Shown one piece after another: positions 1 through 9,882 of a DNA stretch of 64,000 nucleotides. The notes below the pieces were generated by a model. It was not told the DNA's origin. It made no database searches and saw only the letters and a program-made list of their open reading frames with translations. The stretch is from an uncultured Lactobacillus sp. (GTDB taxonomy: Bacteria; Bacillota; Bacilli; Lactobacillales; Lactobacillaceae). The translations under genes and the position numbers were made by a program. The stretch lies in assembly GCF_902491705.1 (NCBI RefSeq), contig NZ_CABUIW010000006.1, forward strand, positions 1-64,000, given 5' to 3'. Every line of letters begins with the position of its first letter. Within the stretch, counting starts at the first letter, position 1.

Positions 1-117
1 GCTCAAGCTATAGAGGAATATATCAAATACTATAACGAAGAAAGGATAAAGAGCAGATTAAAAGGCTTAACTCCGAAAGAATATCGGAATCAAGCCTCTA
101 TTAATCCTATGTTTTAA
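1..117 (+). CDS. IS3-family transposase, C-terminal fragment (5' part outside window)
   Basis: Frame 1 is open from the first base and ends at TAA 115-117, giving 38 residues. The YYN..RIK..L.GLTP.EYR pattern is the usual C-terminus of the IS3-family OrfB integrase (DDE transposase), just after the last catalytic Glu region. Only the tail is present because the window starts inside the element, so nothing can be said about whether the transposase is intact. Family assignment is from motif recognition; the subgroup (IS150/IS1223-like) is a guess. Confidence 0.8.
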   Translation, partial: AQAIEEYIKYYNEERIKSRLKGLTPKEYRNQASINPMF

Positions 118-144
118 AATGTCTACTTTTTAGGTCCCACTTCA
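118..144 (+). mobile_element. Right end (terminal inverted repeat) of the IS3-family element
   Basis: Directly after the transposase stop lies TGTCTACTTTTTAGGTCCCA followed by CTTCA. Its complement starts TGAAGTGGGACC, the TG...CA terminus expected for IS3-family inverted repeats. The left end is outside the window, so the repeat partner and target duplication cannot be checked. The exact last base (about 144) is inferred. Confidence 0.55.
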
Positions 145-164
145 TCACGATGTAGAATACTTTT

Positions 165-746
165 TTAATTAGAATAATTTGAATCTGTATTTAACTCACT
201 TTTATCATCGTCAAAAAAGGTAACTAAATCATCATAATCAGGGTAGGGTTCTGGATAAACTTCTAAGTAATCGTGAATATTACGACAATATTCGCGATTT
301 TTTTCATTTTGACTGCGCCGGTATATCTTCTCTAGACTGTTTCGAGTCACAGGGTAAAGATAGTTTTCTTCCGCAAATCCTACGGCATTAGATTGCACAT
401 CGTTAAATATATATGACGTGCCAAATTGATCAATTAAATTAATTAAAACATCGATTCTTTGTACTTCTTGATCTACATTATGACTTTTAGGCAACAATAA
501 TAAAGATACGCCAGTGATATCCATTTCATATTGATCCCAGAACTTTTGATATAGATCATTAAAATCCATATCTTCTTGAGATAATAACCATTGACGGTAT
601 ATTCTTAGAATTCTAATTGTTTTTTGTACATCGAAAATATAAAAATTACTATAGCAAAACTGCTGAGTCTTTTTAGTAATGCCCGAAAATAGTTCTCTGT
701 AGCAATCCAAATCTTCAGCAGTTAATCTTTCAAATTGCTGAGTCAT
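165..746 (-). CDS. Orphan hypothetical protein (193 aa)
   Basis: I do not recognise this family. The product is 193 residues with no signal peptide or membrane segment. It is rich in Asp, Tyr and aromatic residues and ends in an acidic Tyr/Asp-rich tail (residues about 160-193). The ATG at 746 has a good AGGAG ribosome binding site about 9 bases upstream, which supports a real gene. It lies between the IS3 element and a divergent SNF2 helicase gene, so it may be accessory DNA. A function in host defence is possible from the setting but nothing in the protein shows it. Confidence 0.6.
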   Translation of the reverse strand: MTQQFERLTAEDLDCYRELFSGITKKTQQFCYSNFYIFDVQKTIRILRIYRQWLLSQEDMDFNDLYQKFWDQYEMDITGVSLLLLPKSHNVDQEVQRIDVLINLIDQFGTSYIFNDVQSNAVGFAEENYLYPVTRNSLEKIYRRSQNEKNREYCRNIHDYLEVYPEPYPDYDDLVTFFDDDKSELNTDSNYSN

Positions 747-935
747 TTTAATTACTCCTATTCTATTCGTGTTTCATTTACATTATCGTATTATTCCATA
801 AGCAAATATGTTAATACTGCACTACTTACAACCATATTATAATGTGATTTCAGGATTTGTTAATAATAAAATGCTTGTTATTTTCGTTACAAATTGTTAG
901 GTTAAAGCTATATATCAATATGAGGAGTTTTCAAG

Positions 936-3900
936 ATGGCACAGTGGTCTAAACTATTTCCTCAGCGAATTCTTGATCGCGGAGAAATTTATTTTGAAAA
1001 TGAAACGATACAAAGTGTTCAGCTGGCAACTGATAGAGAGCACTTTACTGCAAAAGTCCAAGGCGGAATTGGGCAATATTATAATGTTTCCGGTCGTTTA
1101 CGCTTAGATGGTCGGGCATCGGAACTAAAATGCGATTGTCCATGGGCTAAGAAAGGTCATCGCTGCAAACATCAAGTGGCAGTACTAATGGCTGTAGAAA
1201 AAGAGCAAGAACATACCGAATCAACTAGAAAAGGTACTGAAATCAACTTTAAAGATTTAATCTCAGATCAACTTAAAGAAGCCATTCTTCAAGCTAATCC
1301 TGCTGTAGATCCTTTTGAAATTATTGGACCAAGGTCTTTTAGTCAAGATGCTTATGATCGTGCATTAGAGTTAACTGATAGTTTTCATGAAATCAATTTT
1401 CGTAAGCTTGACGATAAAATGCGGGCATATGCATATATCTGGAATTTTGAAGACGAAAATGGTAAATGGCAGAATCTATCTATTAAATTTACACGCTGGC
1501 AAATTTTAACCATTGATTTTGAAGATAATGCATCAGACTCTGCTACTATTTTTGCTTTACTTAATTTTTTAAAGAAGTACATCCAAGATGATCCTTTTGA
1601 TGTAACTAATCAGGCAGCTAATCAATTACTGGATTTATATTCAAAAGACACTGCTAAAACTGAAAGCGCAATTGTTCTAAGAGCACAGATTGATGATTAT
1701 GGTAGAATGCCTCGACTCAGTTTTAAATTAGGCGTAGAGAAACATCTTTATCAACTAAACGATTTGACTGCGCTAATCGATGCAGTTCACCAGCAAAAGC
1801 CAGTAAAATTAGGTAAATTCTTTAACCAGACAATTGATCCTAATCAGATGACTCAAGATAGTAAAAAGTGGCTTGAGTTTATTGCAAAAATTATTGATGC
1901 ACGAAATTTAAGTGTTTACTACGGTGGATCTAGTCATTTTGATTCAATCGAAATTGAAAATTCAATTGCCGATGAACTAAATGATCTGATCTACAATGGT
2001 ACAAAGCTTTATTCTGGAACTCATTTAGTAGGATATACTTCTGACAAGTTAGATTTAAATATTGATATAACCGACGATAATGGTGGAGCAATTGTCACAA
2101 TTGAAGATTTTCCTGCCGGAACCATAATAACCGGTAGAAATAGTTATTATGGTTATTACAATGGCGTCTGGATCAAATATACAGGTTTATCACCCAGTTA
2201 TTTGCAAAAATTAAAACTTCATCCGGGAGATGAATTGCGTTTTAGCAAGAAGACTGTTTTGCAATTTGCTCGTAAAGTTTTGCCTACACTAGAACAGGCT
2301 GATCATATTTCGATAACAGGAGCACAAGAGTTAAAAGATAAACTACCACCTAAAGCTAGATTTGTTTTTAAAATAGACTATTTAGCTGGCAAAATTCGCT
2401 GCAATGCTTCTGTATTATATGGGGATGCTGAATATCCATTAAATGATGACTATACTTCAGTGCAGCGAGAAGCCGATCTTGAAGAATCTGTTCAAGAGAA
2501 GTTAAAGCAATACTTTCCTGATTTTGATAAGGGACAGTATCTACTTCCTAACGAAGACGCAGATGCAGTTGCTGACTTTTTAGATAATGGTCTAGCTAAA
2601 TTAAAAGAGCTTGGTGAAGTTCAGATTACTGCCAATTTCAGATCACTACTAAAAGGCATTAAAATTAATACTCAAATCGGTGTAAGCGTCAATTTAACTG
2701 ATGAACTGCTTAATATAGATCTGACTAGTCAAAAATTAAGCTGGGAAGAAATCCAGACAGCTTTAAAGGCCTATCAAGAAAAGAAACGCTATTTTGTTTT
2801 ACAAAATGGCATGTTAGAGCAAACCGAACAACCTACAATCGAGCAGCTTGCTCAAGTTATGCATGATCTAAATATCAAATTTACTGATTTTATTCATGGG
2901 AAGTTGCAAATGCCTGCATATAGGGCATTTTACTTTGCTAAGAAGATGCAGAGTATGAAAGCTTTGCACTTCTCAACGAATAAAACCTTCAATAGATTGA
3001 TTAGTGATTTATCTAATAATGAAATAAAGAGGGATGCAATACCTAAGAGCTTAGTGAATACTTTGCGACCATATCAAAAAGAAGGTTTTAACTGGCTTAG
3101 TACTATCATTAATTATAATTTTGGCGGACTCTTAGCAGATGAAATGGGTCTAGGAAAAACGCTACAAGTTATCACTTTGCTTTTAGCTAGAAAAGAACAA
3201 AATAAGAGTAAACAGCCTAGCTTAATTATTGCCCCTGCTTCTGTGATTTATAATTGGCAAGCCGAAATTAAGAGGTTTGCTCCCCAACTAGTTGTTGGTG
3301 TATTAGGTGGCAATAAAGCTGAACGTCAAAACATGTTATTGCACCAAAGTGATTATGATGTGCTTATTACTTCTTATCAATCACTTAATCATGATCTTGA
3401 GAACTACAACAACCTGACTTTTGATGTGCAAGTTCTGGATGAAGCACAAAACATTAAAAATCATCAGTCAATTACAGCCCAAACTGTTAAAGTAATTAAA
3501 GCACACCATAGATTAGCTTTAACAGGTACACCGATTGAAAATAAACTAAGTGAATTATGGAGCATCTTTGACTATTTAATGCCAGGCTTTTTAGGTTCTT
3601 ATGTTGATTTCAAAAAGAAATTCGAACTGCCAATCGTTAAAAAAGAAGACAAAGATATGGAAGCTATCTTAAGTGAGACAGTAGCTCCTTTTATATTGCG
3701 TCGCCTTAAGAAGGATGTTTTACAAGACCTGCCTGAGAAAGATGAAGAAGTAGTCTATGTAAAAATGAGTAAAAAGCAGACTGAATTGTATCAGCTGCAG
3801 ATGGAAAAGATTATTGCTCAGTTAAACGGACAAGACGATAATGATTTCAAGAAATCTCGTTTTCAAATTCTAGCGCAGATTACCAAGCTTAGAGAAATAT

Positions 3901-4454
3901 GTTGTGATCCGCATCTGCTATATGATAATTATCACGGTAGATCCACTAAATTAATTTCAACTATCAATCTAATAAAAAACAATATAGAAAATGGACACAA
4001 GATTTTATTGTTCTCTCAATTTACTACCATGCTATCTATTTTGCGTGAAAAACTAACTAAATTGAGCATCCCTATTTTTATGCTTACTGGAGCTACACCA
4101 AAAGAGCAAAGACAAAACGATATTCAAAAATTCAATTCACTCAAAAAGCCGGGTATCTTCTTAATTTCTCTTAAAGCTGGAGGAACAGGAATTAATCTAA
4201 CCAGTGCTGATATAGTAATTCACTATGATCCATGGTGGAATTTAGCGGCAGAGAATCAAGCAACCGACCGAGCACACCGAATTGGGCAAAAACACTCTGT
4301 AAAAATTTATAAGATGGTCTCACAAGATACGATAGAAGAACGTATTATTAAGCTTCAGCAAAAGAAGGCAGAATTAGCTCAAGCTATATTAAGTAATAAA
4401 GATATGTCAAATACTGCTATGAGAAGAGAAGATCTACTTAAATTACTGAAGTAG
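936..4454 (+). CDS. SWIM zinc-finger SNF2-family DNA helicase/translocase
   Basis: The 1172-residue protein has a SWIM zinc finger near the N-terminus (C66, C68, C77, H79; CxCx8CxH). A long middle region follows that matches the bacterial SNF2-associated domain in position, then the two RecA-like lobes of a Swi2/Snf2 ATPase. Walker A (DEMGLGKT) is near residue 735, the DEAQ box near 834, and the C-terminal lobe carries LKAGGTGINLT and QATDRAHRIGQ. The family uses ATP to move on double-stranded DNA and remodel bound proteins, and RapA-like roles in transcription recycling are known for relatives. The ATG at 936 follows GAGGAG at about 921. It stands alone, ending before a shared terminator with plsY. 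Substrate unknown. Confidence 0.9.
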   Translation: MAQWSKLFPQRILDRGEIYFENETIQSVQLATDREHFTAKVQGGIGQYYNVSGRLRLDGRASELKCDCPWAKKGHRCKHQVAVLMAVEKEQEHTESTRKGTEINFKDLISDQLKEAILQANPAVDPFEIIGPRSFSQDAYDRALELTDSFHEINFRKLDDKMRAYAYIWNFEDENGKWQNLSIKFTRWQILTIDFEDNASDSATIFALLNFLKKYIQDDPFDVTNQAANQLLDLYSKDTAKTESAIVLRAQIDDYGRMPRLSFKLGVEKHLYQLNDLTALIDAVHQQKPVKLGKFFNQTIDPNQMTQDSKKWLEFIAKIIDARNLSVYYGGSSHFDSIEIENSIADELNDLIYNGTKLYSGTHLVGYTSDKLDLNIDITDDNGGAIVTIEDFPAGTIITGRNSYYGYYNGVWIKYTGLSPSYLQKLKLHPGDELRFSKKTVLQFARKVLPTLEQADHISITGAQELKDKLPPKARFVFKIDYLAGKIRCNASVLYGDAEYPLNDDYTSVQREADLEESVQEKLKQYFPDFDKGQYLLPNEDADAVADFLDNGLAKLKELGEVQITANFRSLLKGIKINTQIGVSVNLTDELLNIDLTSQKLSWEEIQTALKAYQEKKRYFVLQNGMLEQTEQPTIEQLAQVMHDLNIKFTDFIHGKLQMPAYRAFYFAKKMQSMKALHFSTNKTFNRLISDLSNNEIKRDAIPKSLVNTLRPYQKEGFNWLSTIINYNFGGLLADEMGLGKTLQVITLLLARKEQNKSKQPSLIIAPASVIYNWQAEIKRFAPQLVVGVLGGNKAERQNMLLHQSDYDVLITSYQSLNHDLENYNNLTFDVQVLDEAQNIKNHQSITAQTVKVIKAHHRLALTGTPIENKLSELWSIFDYLMPGFLGSYVDFKKKFELPIVKKEDKDMEAILSETVAPFILRRLKKDVLQDLPEKDEEVVYVKMSKKQTELYQLQMEKIIAQLNGQDDNDFKKSRFQILAQITKLREICCDPHLLYDNYHGRSTKLISTINLIKNNIENGHKILLFSQFTTMLSILREKLTKLSIPIFMLTGATPKEQRQNDIQKFNSLKKPGIFLISLKAGGTGINLTSADIVIHYDPWWNLAAENQATDRAHRIGQKHSVKIYKMVSQDTIEERIIKLQQKKAELAQAILSNKDMSNTAMRREDLLKLLK

Positions 4455-4531
4455 CTTATAGTTATATCTTTATTAAATTATATTTTTGTCCTTGCGAACT
4501 ATTGTTTGCATGAGTATAATAATTTATGTAA

Positions 4532-4567
4532 CAAAAAAGCCAACAAGTTAAATACTTGCTGGTTTTA
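4532..4567. terminator. Bidirectional terminator between the SNF2 gene and plsY
   Basis: Inverted repeat CCAACAAG (4540-4547) / CTTGCTGG (4555-4562) with a 7-base loop. It is followed by TTTT on the plus strand and by CTTTTTTG on the minus strand. The one mismatch on the plus strand becomes a G-U pair in minus-strand RNA, so it fits plsY termination best. Confidence 0.75.
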
Positions 4568-4583
4568 TATTTTAGTTATTAGT

Positions 4584-5213
4584 TTATTTAGCATGTTTCT
4601 TTTTATACCAGTAATATAGACCAAACGGTACCATGTTTTCTTGGTGATGTTCGATTCGTACAATATTACTTCTATGGCTCCAGTAGATTAAGACTACGAG
4701 CAATCCACTGATAATGCTTAAGGCAAGATCGTGGAAGAAGAATGAAGCAATAAAGATTAGAACCACTGAGATTAAACTAGTTAATGAAACCATACTTGTG
4801 ATAAACAAGATAGGGAAGAAGATCACTGCACAGATTAAAAAGAAATGTACATTGTATCCTAATAGAAAACCTGCTGTTGTTGCAACAGCTTTGCCTCCCT
4901 TGAATTTTAAGAATACAGGGAAAGCATGGCCAATGATTGCAGCTAAGCCAAAGAGAAGACAAAGATAATGTGGCCCTAAATTAAAGATGACAGGAATTAA
5001 TGTAGCTAGTGTTCCCTTGAAGAAATCAACTAAGAATACAACTATACCTGCTACAGGTCCTAGAACTCTAAATGTATTTGTAGTTCCTATGTTTCCTGAA
5101 CCATATTTTCTGATGTCCTTATGGAAAAAGGTTTTTCCTACTAACACACCTGTCGGAAACGATCCGAGCAAATATGCTAAAATAAACAACGATGCAAATT
5201 TTAATGCAAACAT
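4584..5213 (-). CDS. plsY: Glycerol-3-phosphate acyltransferase PlsY
   Basis: An integral membrane acyl-phosphate:glycerol-3-phosphate acyltransferase, which makes lysophosphatidic acid in the first acylation of phospholipid synthesis. The 209-residue protein has about five hydrophobic segments and the family's conserved loops: GSFPTG near the N-terminus, KYGSGNIGTTN, GHAFPVFLKFKGGKAVA and a late WSHRSNI. The ATG at 5213 is chosen over an upstream TTG at 5222 because AGGAG ends right at that TTG and is 9 bases from the ATG. plsY divergent from parE-parC is a common arrangement in Firmicutes. Confidence 0.95.
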   Translation of the reverse strand: MFALKFASLFILAYLLGSFPTGVLVGKTFFHKDIRKYGSGNIGTTNTFRVLGPVAGIVVFLVDFFKGTLATLIPVIFNLGPHYLCLLFGLAAIIGHAFPVFLKFKGGKAVATTAGFLLGYNVHFFLICAVIFFPILFITSMVSLTSLISVVLIFIASFFFHDLALSIISGLLVVLIYWSHRSNIVRIEHHQENMVPFGLYYWYKKKHAK

Positions 5214-5310
5214 ATTTAACAACTCCTATTGAATCTATCGCTATTTTAGCAAAGATTATCCTTTAAATATATGGTGGTTGCTGAATTTATGAACAAGTGG
5301 AGGAATTTTA

Positions 5311-7257
5311 GTGGCAAAAGCTAATACTTATGATGATTCTTCAATTCAAATATTGCATGGCCTAGAAGCTGTTCGTAAAAGACCAGGTATGTATATTGGT
5401 TCAACAGATATACACGGTTTAAATCAATTGGTTTATGAAATCGTTGATAACTCAGTTGATGAAGCTATGGCCGGCTTTGGTAAAGAAATTGATGTAACAA
5501 TCCATAAAGATAATAGTGTAACTGTAAGAGACTTTGGACGTGGTATGCCTACGGGGATGCATAAGTCTGGTAAGCCAACAATCGAAGTTATTTTGACTGT
5601 GCTTCACGCTGGTGGTAAGTTTACCGAACAAAACTATAAGACATCTGGTGGACTTCACGGTGTAGGTTCATCAGTTGTTAATGCTCTTTCAAGTTATATG
5701 AAAGTAAGAGTAGTTCGTGATGGCAAAGCTTACGAAGAAGAATTTAAAAATGGTGGTCATCCAGTAGGTACACTTAAGTGTGTTGGTAAAACCAAGGATA
5801 AAACAGGTACAACTATTACTTTTAAACCTGATGAAACTATTTTTTCAACTACTAAGTATAAGTACGAGACTATTCAAGAAAGAATTCGTGAATCTGCATT
5901 TTTACTTAAAGGTGTTAAATTTGTTTTAACAGATGAACGTGAACCTGAACATCATGATGTTTTTCAATATGATGATGGAATTAAGTCATTTGTTTCATAC
6001 CTTAATGAAGGTAAGGGAACAATTAGTGATGTTTTCTATTTTGAAGGAAAACAAGATGGCATGGAAATTGAATTTTCTGGTCAATACAGTGATGGATATT
6101 CAGAAAATCTAGTTTCATTTGTTAACAATGTACGTACTGCAGATGGTGGTACTCATGAATCTGGTGCTCGTAGTGGATTTACCCGTGCATTTAATGATTA
6201 TGCTAAAAAGCAAGGTTTACTTGGTAAAAAAGATAAGAATATAGATGGATCCGATTATCGTGAAGGATTAAGTGCTGTTTTATCAGTAAAGATTCCAGAA
6301 GAATTGCTTGAATTTGAGGGACAAACTAAAGGTAAACTTGGTACGCCTCAAGCTCGTTCTGCTGTTGATTCTCTTGTATATGAGAAGATGTCTTACTATC
6401 TCATGGAAAATGGTGAACTAGCCCAAGAGTTGGTTAAAAAGGCTCAACGAGCTAGGGATGCACGTGAAGCTGCTAAAAAAGCTAGAGATGAAAGCAGAAA
6501 CGGTAAAAAGAGACGAAAGAAAGAAGTTCTTTCAGGTAAGCTTACTCCAGCTCAATCACGCAATCCTAAGAAAAATGAATTGTTCCTAGTAGAAGGGGAC
6601 TCAGCTGGTGGTTCTGCAAAACAGGGTAGAGATAGACGCTTCCAAGCTATTCTTCCTCTTCGTGGTAAGGTATTAAATACCCAAAAAGCTAAACTGCAAG
6701 ACATCTTCAAGAACGAAGAAATTAACACAATGATTTATACCATTGGTGCAGGTGTTGGTACAGAATTCAATGTTGATGATTCTAACTACGATAAAGTTAT
6801 CATCATGACTGACGCCGATGACGATGGTGCTCACATTCAAATCTTGTTATTAACTTTCTTCTATCGCTACATGCGCCCAATGATTGAAAAAGGCAAAGTT
6901 TATATTGCATTACCACCTCTTTATCGTCTGCAAAAAGGTCGCGGCAAAAAGACCAAGGTTCAATATGCTTGGACTGATGAAGAATTAGCAGAAGACGAAA
7001 AGAAAATGGGTCGTGGATACTCTTTGCAAAGATTTAAAGGACTTGGTGAAATGAACGCCGAACAGCTTTGGCAAACAACTATGAATCCTGAATCTAGAAT
7101 GTTAATCAGAGTAAAAATTGATGATGCTGCTTTAGCAGAAAGAAGAGTAACCACTCTAATGGGCGATAAAGTTGCTGCAAGAAGAAAATGGATCGAAGAA
7201 AACGTCAAATTCAGAATGGGCGAAGACAGCTCAATTCTAGAATCTGAAAATGAATAA
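5311..7257 (+). CDS. parE: DNA topoisomerase IV subunit B (ParE)
   Basis: ATPase subunit of topoisomerase IV, which separates linked daughter chromosomes with ParC. The 648-residue protein shows the GHKL ATPase signatures (EIVDNSVDEA at residues 43-52, DFGRGMPTG, GGLHGVGSSVVNALS) and a TOPRIM domain with EGDSAGGSAKQGRDR near 427 and DADDDGAHI near 500. It starts with GTG, with GTGGAGG 7-13 bases upstream. The stop overlaps an ATG in the parC frame, but parC probably begins a little further on. The pair forms an operon. The choice of ParE over GyrB rests on pairing with ParC and the neighbouring plsY. Confidence 0.95.
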   Translation: MAKANTYDDSSIQILHGLEAVRKRPGMYIGSTDIHGLNQLVYEIVDNSVDEAMAGFGKEIDVTIHKDNSVTVRDFGRGMPTGMHKSGKPTIEVILTVLHAGGKFTEQNYKTSGGLHGVGSSVVNALSSYMKVRVVRDGKAYEEEFKNGGHPVGTLKCVGKTKDKTGTTITFKPDETIFSTTKYKYETIQERIRESAFLLKGVKFVLTDEREPEHHDVFQYDDGIKSFVSYLNEGKGTISDVFYFEGKQDGMEIEFSGQYSDGYSENLVSFVNNVRTADGGTHESGARSGFTRAFNDYAKKQGLLGKKDKNIDGSDYREGLSAVLSVKIPEELLEFEGQTKGKLGTPQARSAVDSLVYEKMSYYLMENGELAQELVKKAQRARDAREAAKKARDESRNGKKRRKKEVLSGKLTPAQSRNPKKNELFLVEGDSAGGSAKQGRDRRFQAILPLRGKVLNTQKAKLQDIFKNEEINTMIYTIGAGVGTEFNVDDSNYDKVIIMTDADDDGAHIQILLLTFFYRYMRPMIEKGKVYIALPPLYRLQKGRGKKTKVQYAWTDEELAEDEKKMGRGYSLQRFKGLGEMNAEQLWQTTMNPESRMLIRVKIDDAALAERRVTTLMGDKVAARRKWIEENVKFRMGEDSSILESENE

Positions 7258-7273
7258 AGAAGGTTTTAATTTA

Positions 7274-9730
7274 ATGGCCACAAAAGAACGAATTCGCGAG
7301 ATGCCACTTGAACAAGTTATGGGTGAGCGTTTCGGAAGATATTCTAAATATATTATTCAAGAGCGTGCATTGCCAGATATTCGCGATGGCTTAAAGCCTG
7401 TACAGCGTCGTATTCTATATGCAATGTATCAAGATGGAAATACCTACGATAAGCCATTTAAGAAAGCAGCTAAAGCTGTCGGAAATATCATGGGTAACTT
7501 CCACCCACATGGTGACAGTTCTATTTATGGTGCCTTAGTTCACTTATCTCAAGATTGGAAGATGCGTGAACCTTTAGTAGAAATGCACGGTAACAATGGT
7601 TCAATGGATGGTGATGGACCTGCCGCAATGCGTTATACCGAATCTCGTTTAAGTAAAATTTCAAATATGCTTTTACAAGATATCGATAAAGATACAGTTA
7701 ATATGGTTCTCAACTTCGATGATACCGAGTATGAACCAACTGTATTGCCAGCACGCTTTCCTAACTTATTAGTTAATGGTTCAACTGGTATTTCAGCAGG
7801 ATATGCTACTGAGATTCCACCTCATAATTTAGGTGAAGTCATCGATGCAACAATTTATTTATTAAAACATCCCGATGCTACACTTGAAGATTTAATGAAA
7901 TACGTTAAGGGGCCAGATTTTCCTACAGGTGCCATTATTATGGGTACTAAGGGAATTAAAGAAGCATATAAGACTGGCCGCGGCCGTATTCAAGTTCGTG
8001 CTAAAACAAACATTCAAGAAATTCGTGGACACCGTCAAGAAATCGTAGCTACTGAAATTCCATTTGATGTAAACAAGTCACTTCTTGTAAAGAAGATTGA
8101 TGAAATTCGCTTAAATAAGGAAATCGATGGTATTGCGGAAGTTCGTGACGAAACTGACCGTCACGGTTTATCAATTGTAATTGAACTAAAAAAAGATGCT
8201 GACGCACAAAATATCTTGAATTACTTGTTTAAGAATACTGACTTGCAAGTATCTTATAACTTCAATATGGTTGCTATTGACCATATGACACCAGTTCAAG
8301 TCGGGTTAAAGCACATTTTAACTTCATATTTGGAGCATGAAGTCGATATAGTTACCAAGCGTACTAAATTTGATCTAAATAAAGCTGAATCACGTTTAGA
8401 AATTATTCAAGGCTTGATTCATGCAATGGATATCTTAGATCAAGTGATTAAGACTATCCGTGCATCTAAAAACAAGGCTGACGCCAAGAAGAATTTAGTA
8501 GCAAAATACAAATTCACCGAAAACCAAGCTGAAGCTATCGTTTCTTTACAACTTTATAGATTAACTAACACTGATGTTAATGAGTTGATCGCTGAACAAG
8601 ATAAGTTAAATAAATTAGCCAAAAAGTATCGTAAGCTTTTATCTGATCGCAAGACTCTTGAAAAAGAAATAATTAAAGAGCTTTCAGCTGTAAAGAAGGA
8701 ATTCAGTAATCCTCGTCGTACACAAATTTCTGAAGAAAGCGCCAAAGTCGAAATTGATGAAAAAGCATTAGTTGCTGATGAACAAGTAAGAGTATTGATC
8801 AGTCGTGATGGTTATCTTAAGCGTTCATCCATTAGATCATACCAATCAACTGATGACGCAGATAATGGCTTACCTGATGGTGACAAAGTAGTTTATGAAA
8901 ACACATTATCTACATTGTCTAACCTTTATTTGTTTACTAATCGAGGTAACGTAATTTATCGTCCAGTTCATGAATTAGTCGAAGCTAAATGGAAAGAGAC
9001 AGGTCAGCACTTATCTCAAGAAATAGGCCTAGATAACGATGAAAAGATTATTCGTGTATTTGTTTTAGACAAATTAAGTGCCAATATTAACTTCTTATTG
9101 GCTACTAACGATGGCTATATTAAGCAACTGGAACTTGCTAACTTACAACCAACGAGAACTTATAAATCTCGTGCTATGACAGCAATTAAACTAAAGGGCA
9201 AAGACAGCTTATTAGTAGGTGTGGACGTTGTTAAGCCAGATGATAAGAAAGAAATCACTCTGTTTACTCACCGTGCTTACGCAATTAGATACGATATAAG
9301 CGAAATTCCTACATCAGGTGCTAAAGCTGTTGGTGTTAAGTCAGCTAACCTTAAGGACGATGACTATATCGTAAATTATGTTTTAGTTGACAGTAAGTAT
9401 CTTGATTTAATGCATGTCGGATTAATCACTCAACGTGGTGCATTTAAGCAATTCCAATTGAAACTAGTTAATAAGGTATCTAGAGCTAAACGTGGTGTTC
9501 TAGTATTACGTGAACTAAAGACTAAGCCACACAGAATTGCTGCATTGGTACCATATGCTCAAGATCATGTACTGCATGTTACTACAACTAGTGATCGTCA
9601 CGTTAAGATTCAAACCAATGAATACCCATTAGGTGATCGTTATTCAAACGGTTCATTTGTTATTGATACAACTACAGATGGAACACCAGTAAGTATTGAA
9701 TTGGGTCGACCAATTAGTGGGAAGAATTAA
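7274..9730 (+). CDS. parC: DNA topoisomerase IV subunit A (ParC)
   Basis: DNA cleavage/religation subunit of topoisomerase IV, about 818 residues. Visible are the winged-helix quinolone region HPHGDSSIYG (residues 77-86), the catalytic Tyr in AAMRYTESRL (Y121), and a C-terminal beta-propeller DNA-wrapping domain beyond about residue 490. I start it at the ATG at 7274, which has AAGAAGG at a proper distance; an ATG at 7250 overlaps the parE stop and lacks a ribosome site. The position usually acidic in the quinolone region (Glu84 in S. aureus, Asp83 in S. pneumoniae) is Gly86 here; see findings. A hairpin terminator follows. Confidence 0.95.
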   Translation: MATKERIREMPLEQVMGERFGRYSKYIIQERALPDIRDGLKPVQRRILYAMYQDGNTYDKPFKKAAKAVGNIMGNFHPHGDSSIYGALVHLSQDWKMREPLVEMHGNNGSMDGDGPAAMRYTESRLSKISNMLLQDIDKDTVNMVLNFDDTEYEPTVLPARFPNLLVNGSTGISAGYATEIPPHNLGEVIDATIYLLKHPDATLEDLMKYVKGPDFPTGAIIMGTKGIKEAYKTGRGRIQVRAKTNIQEIRGHRQEIVATEIPFDVNKSLLVKKIDEIRLNKEIDGIAEVRDETDRHGLSIVIELKKDADAQNILNYLFKNTDLQVSYNFNMVAIDHMTPVQVGLKHILTSYLEHEVDIVTKRTKFDLNKAESRLEIIQGLIHAMDILDQVIKTIRASKNKADAKKNLVAKYKFTENQAEAIVSLQLYRLTNTDVNELIAEQDKLNKLAKKYRKLLSDRKTLEKEIIKELSAVKKEFSNPRRTQISEESAKVEIDEKALVADEQVRVLISRDGYLKRSSIRSYQSTDDADNGLPDGDKVVYENTLSTLSNLYLFTNRGNVIYRPVHELVEAKWKETGQHLSQEIGLDNDEKIIRVFVLDKLSANINFLLATNDGYIKQLELANLQPTRTYKSRAMTAIKLKGKDSLLVGVDVVKPDDKKEITLFTHRAYAIRYDISEIPTSGAKAVGVKSANLKDDDYIVNYVLVDSKYLDLMHVGLITQRGAFKQFQLKLVNKVSRAKRGVLVLRELKTKPHRIAALVPYAQDHVLHVTTTSDRHVKIQTNEYPLGDRYSNGSFVIDTTTDGTPVSIELGRPISGKN

Positions 9731-9770
9731 TTCTTATTCAATAACAATCACTTTTTACTTAAAGATCTAT

Positions 9771-9812
9771 AAATAGTGTTAAGACGTTTGTTTTGACACT
9801 ATTTATTTTTGG
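9771..9812 (+). terminator. Terminator of parE-parC
   Basis: AAATAGTGT (9771-9779) pairs with ACACTATTT (9796-9804), followed by ATTTTT. It lies 40 bases after the parC stop. Confidence 0.8.
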
Positions 9813-9882
9813 ATAGATAATGAAGGTGTTATGGGACACGGCTTATTATGAAATAATATTTTTGAGAAAGAAGATAATTATT

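Noticed and set aside
7250..7273. parC start at ATG 7250
   Set aside because: No ribosome site there; ATG 7274 has AAGAAGG and gives the usual N-terminus.
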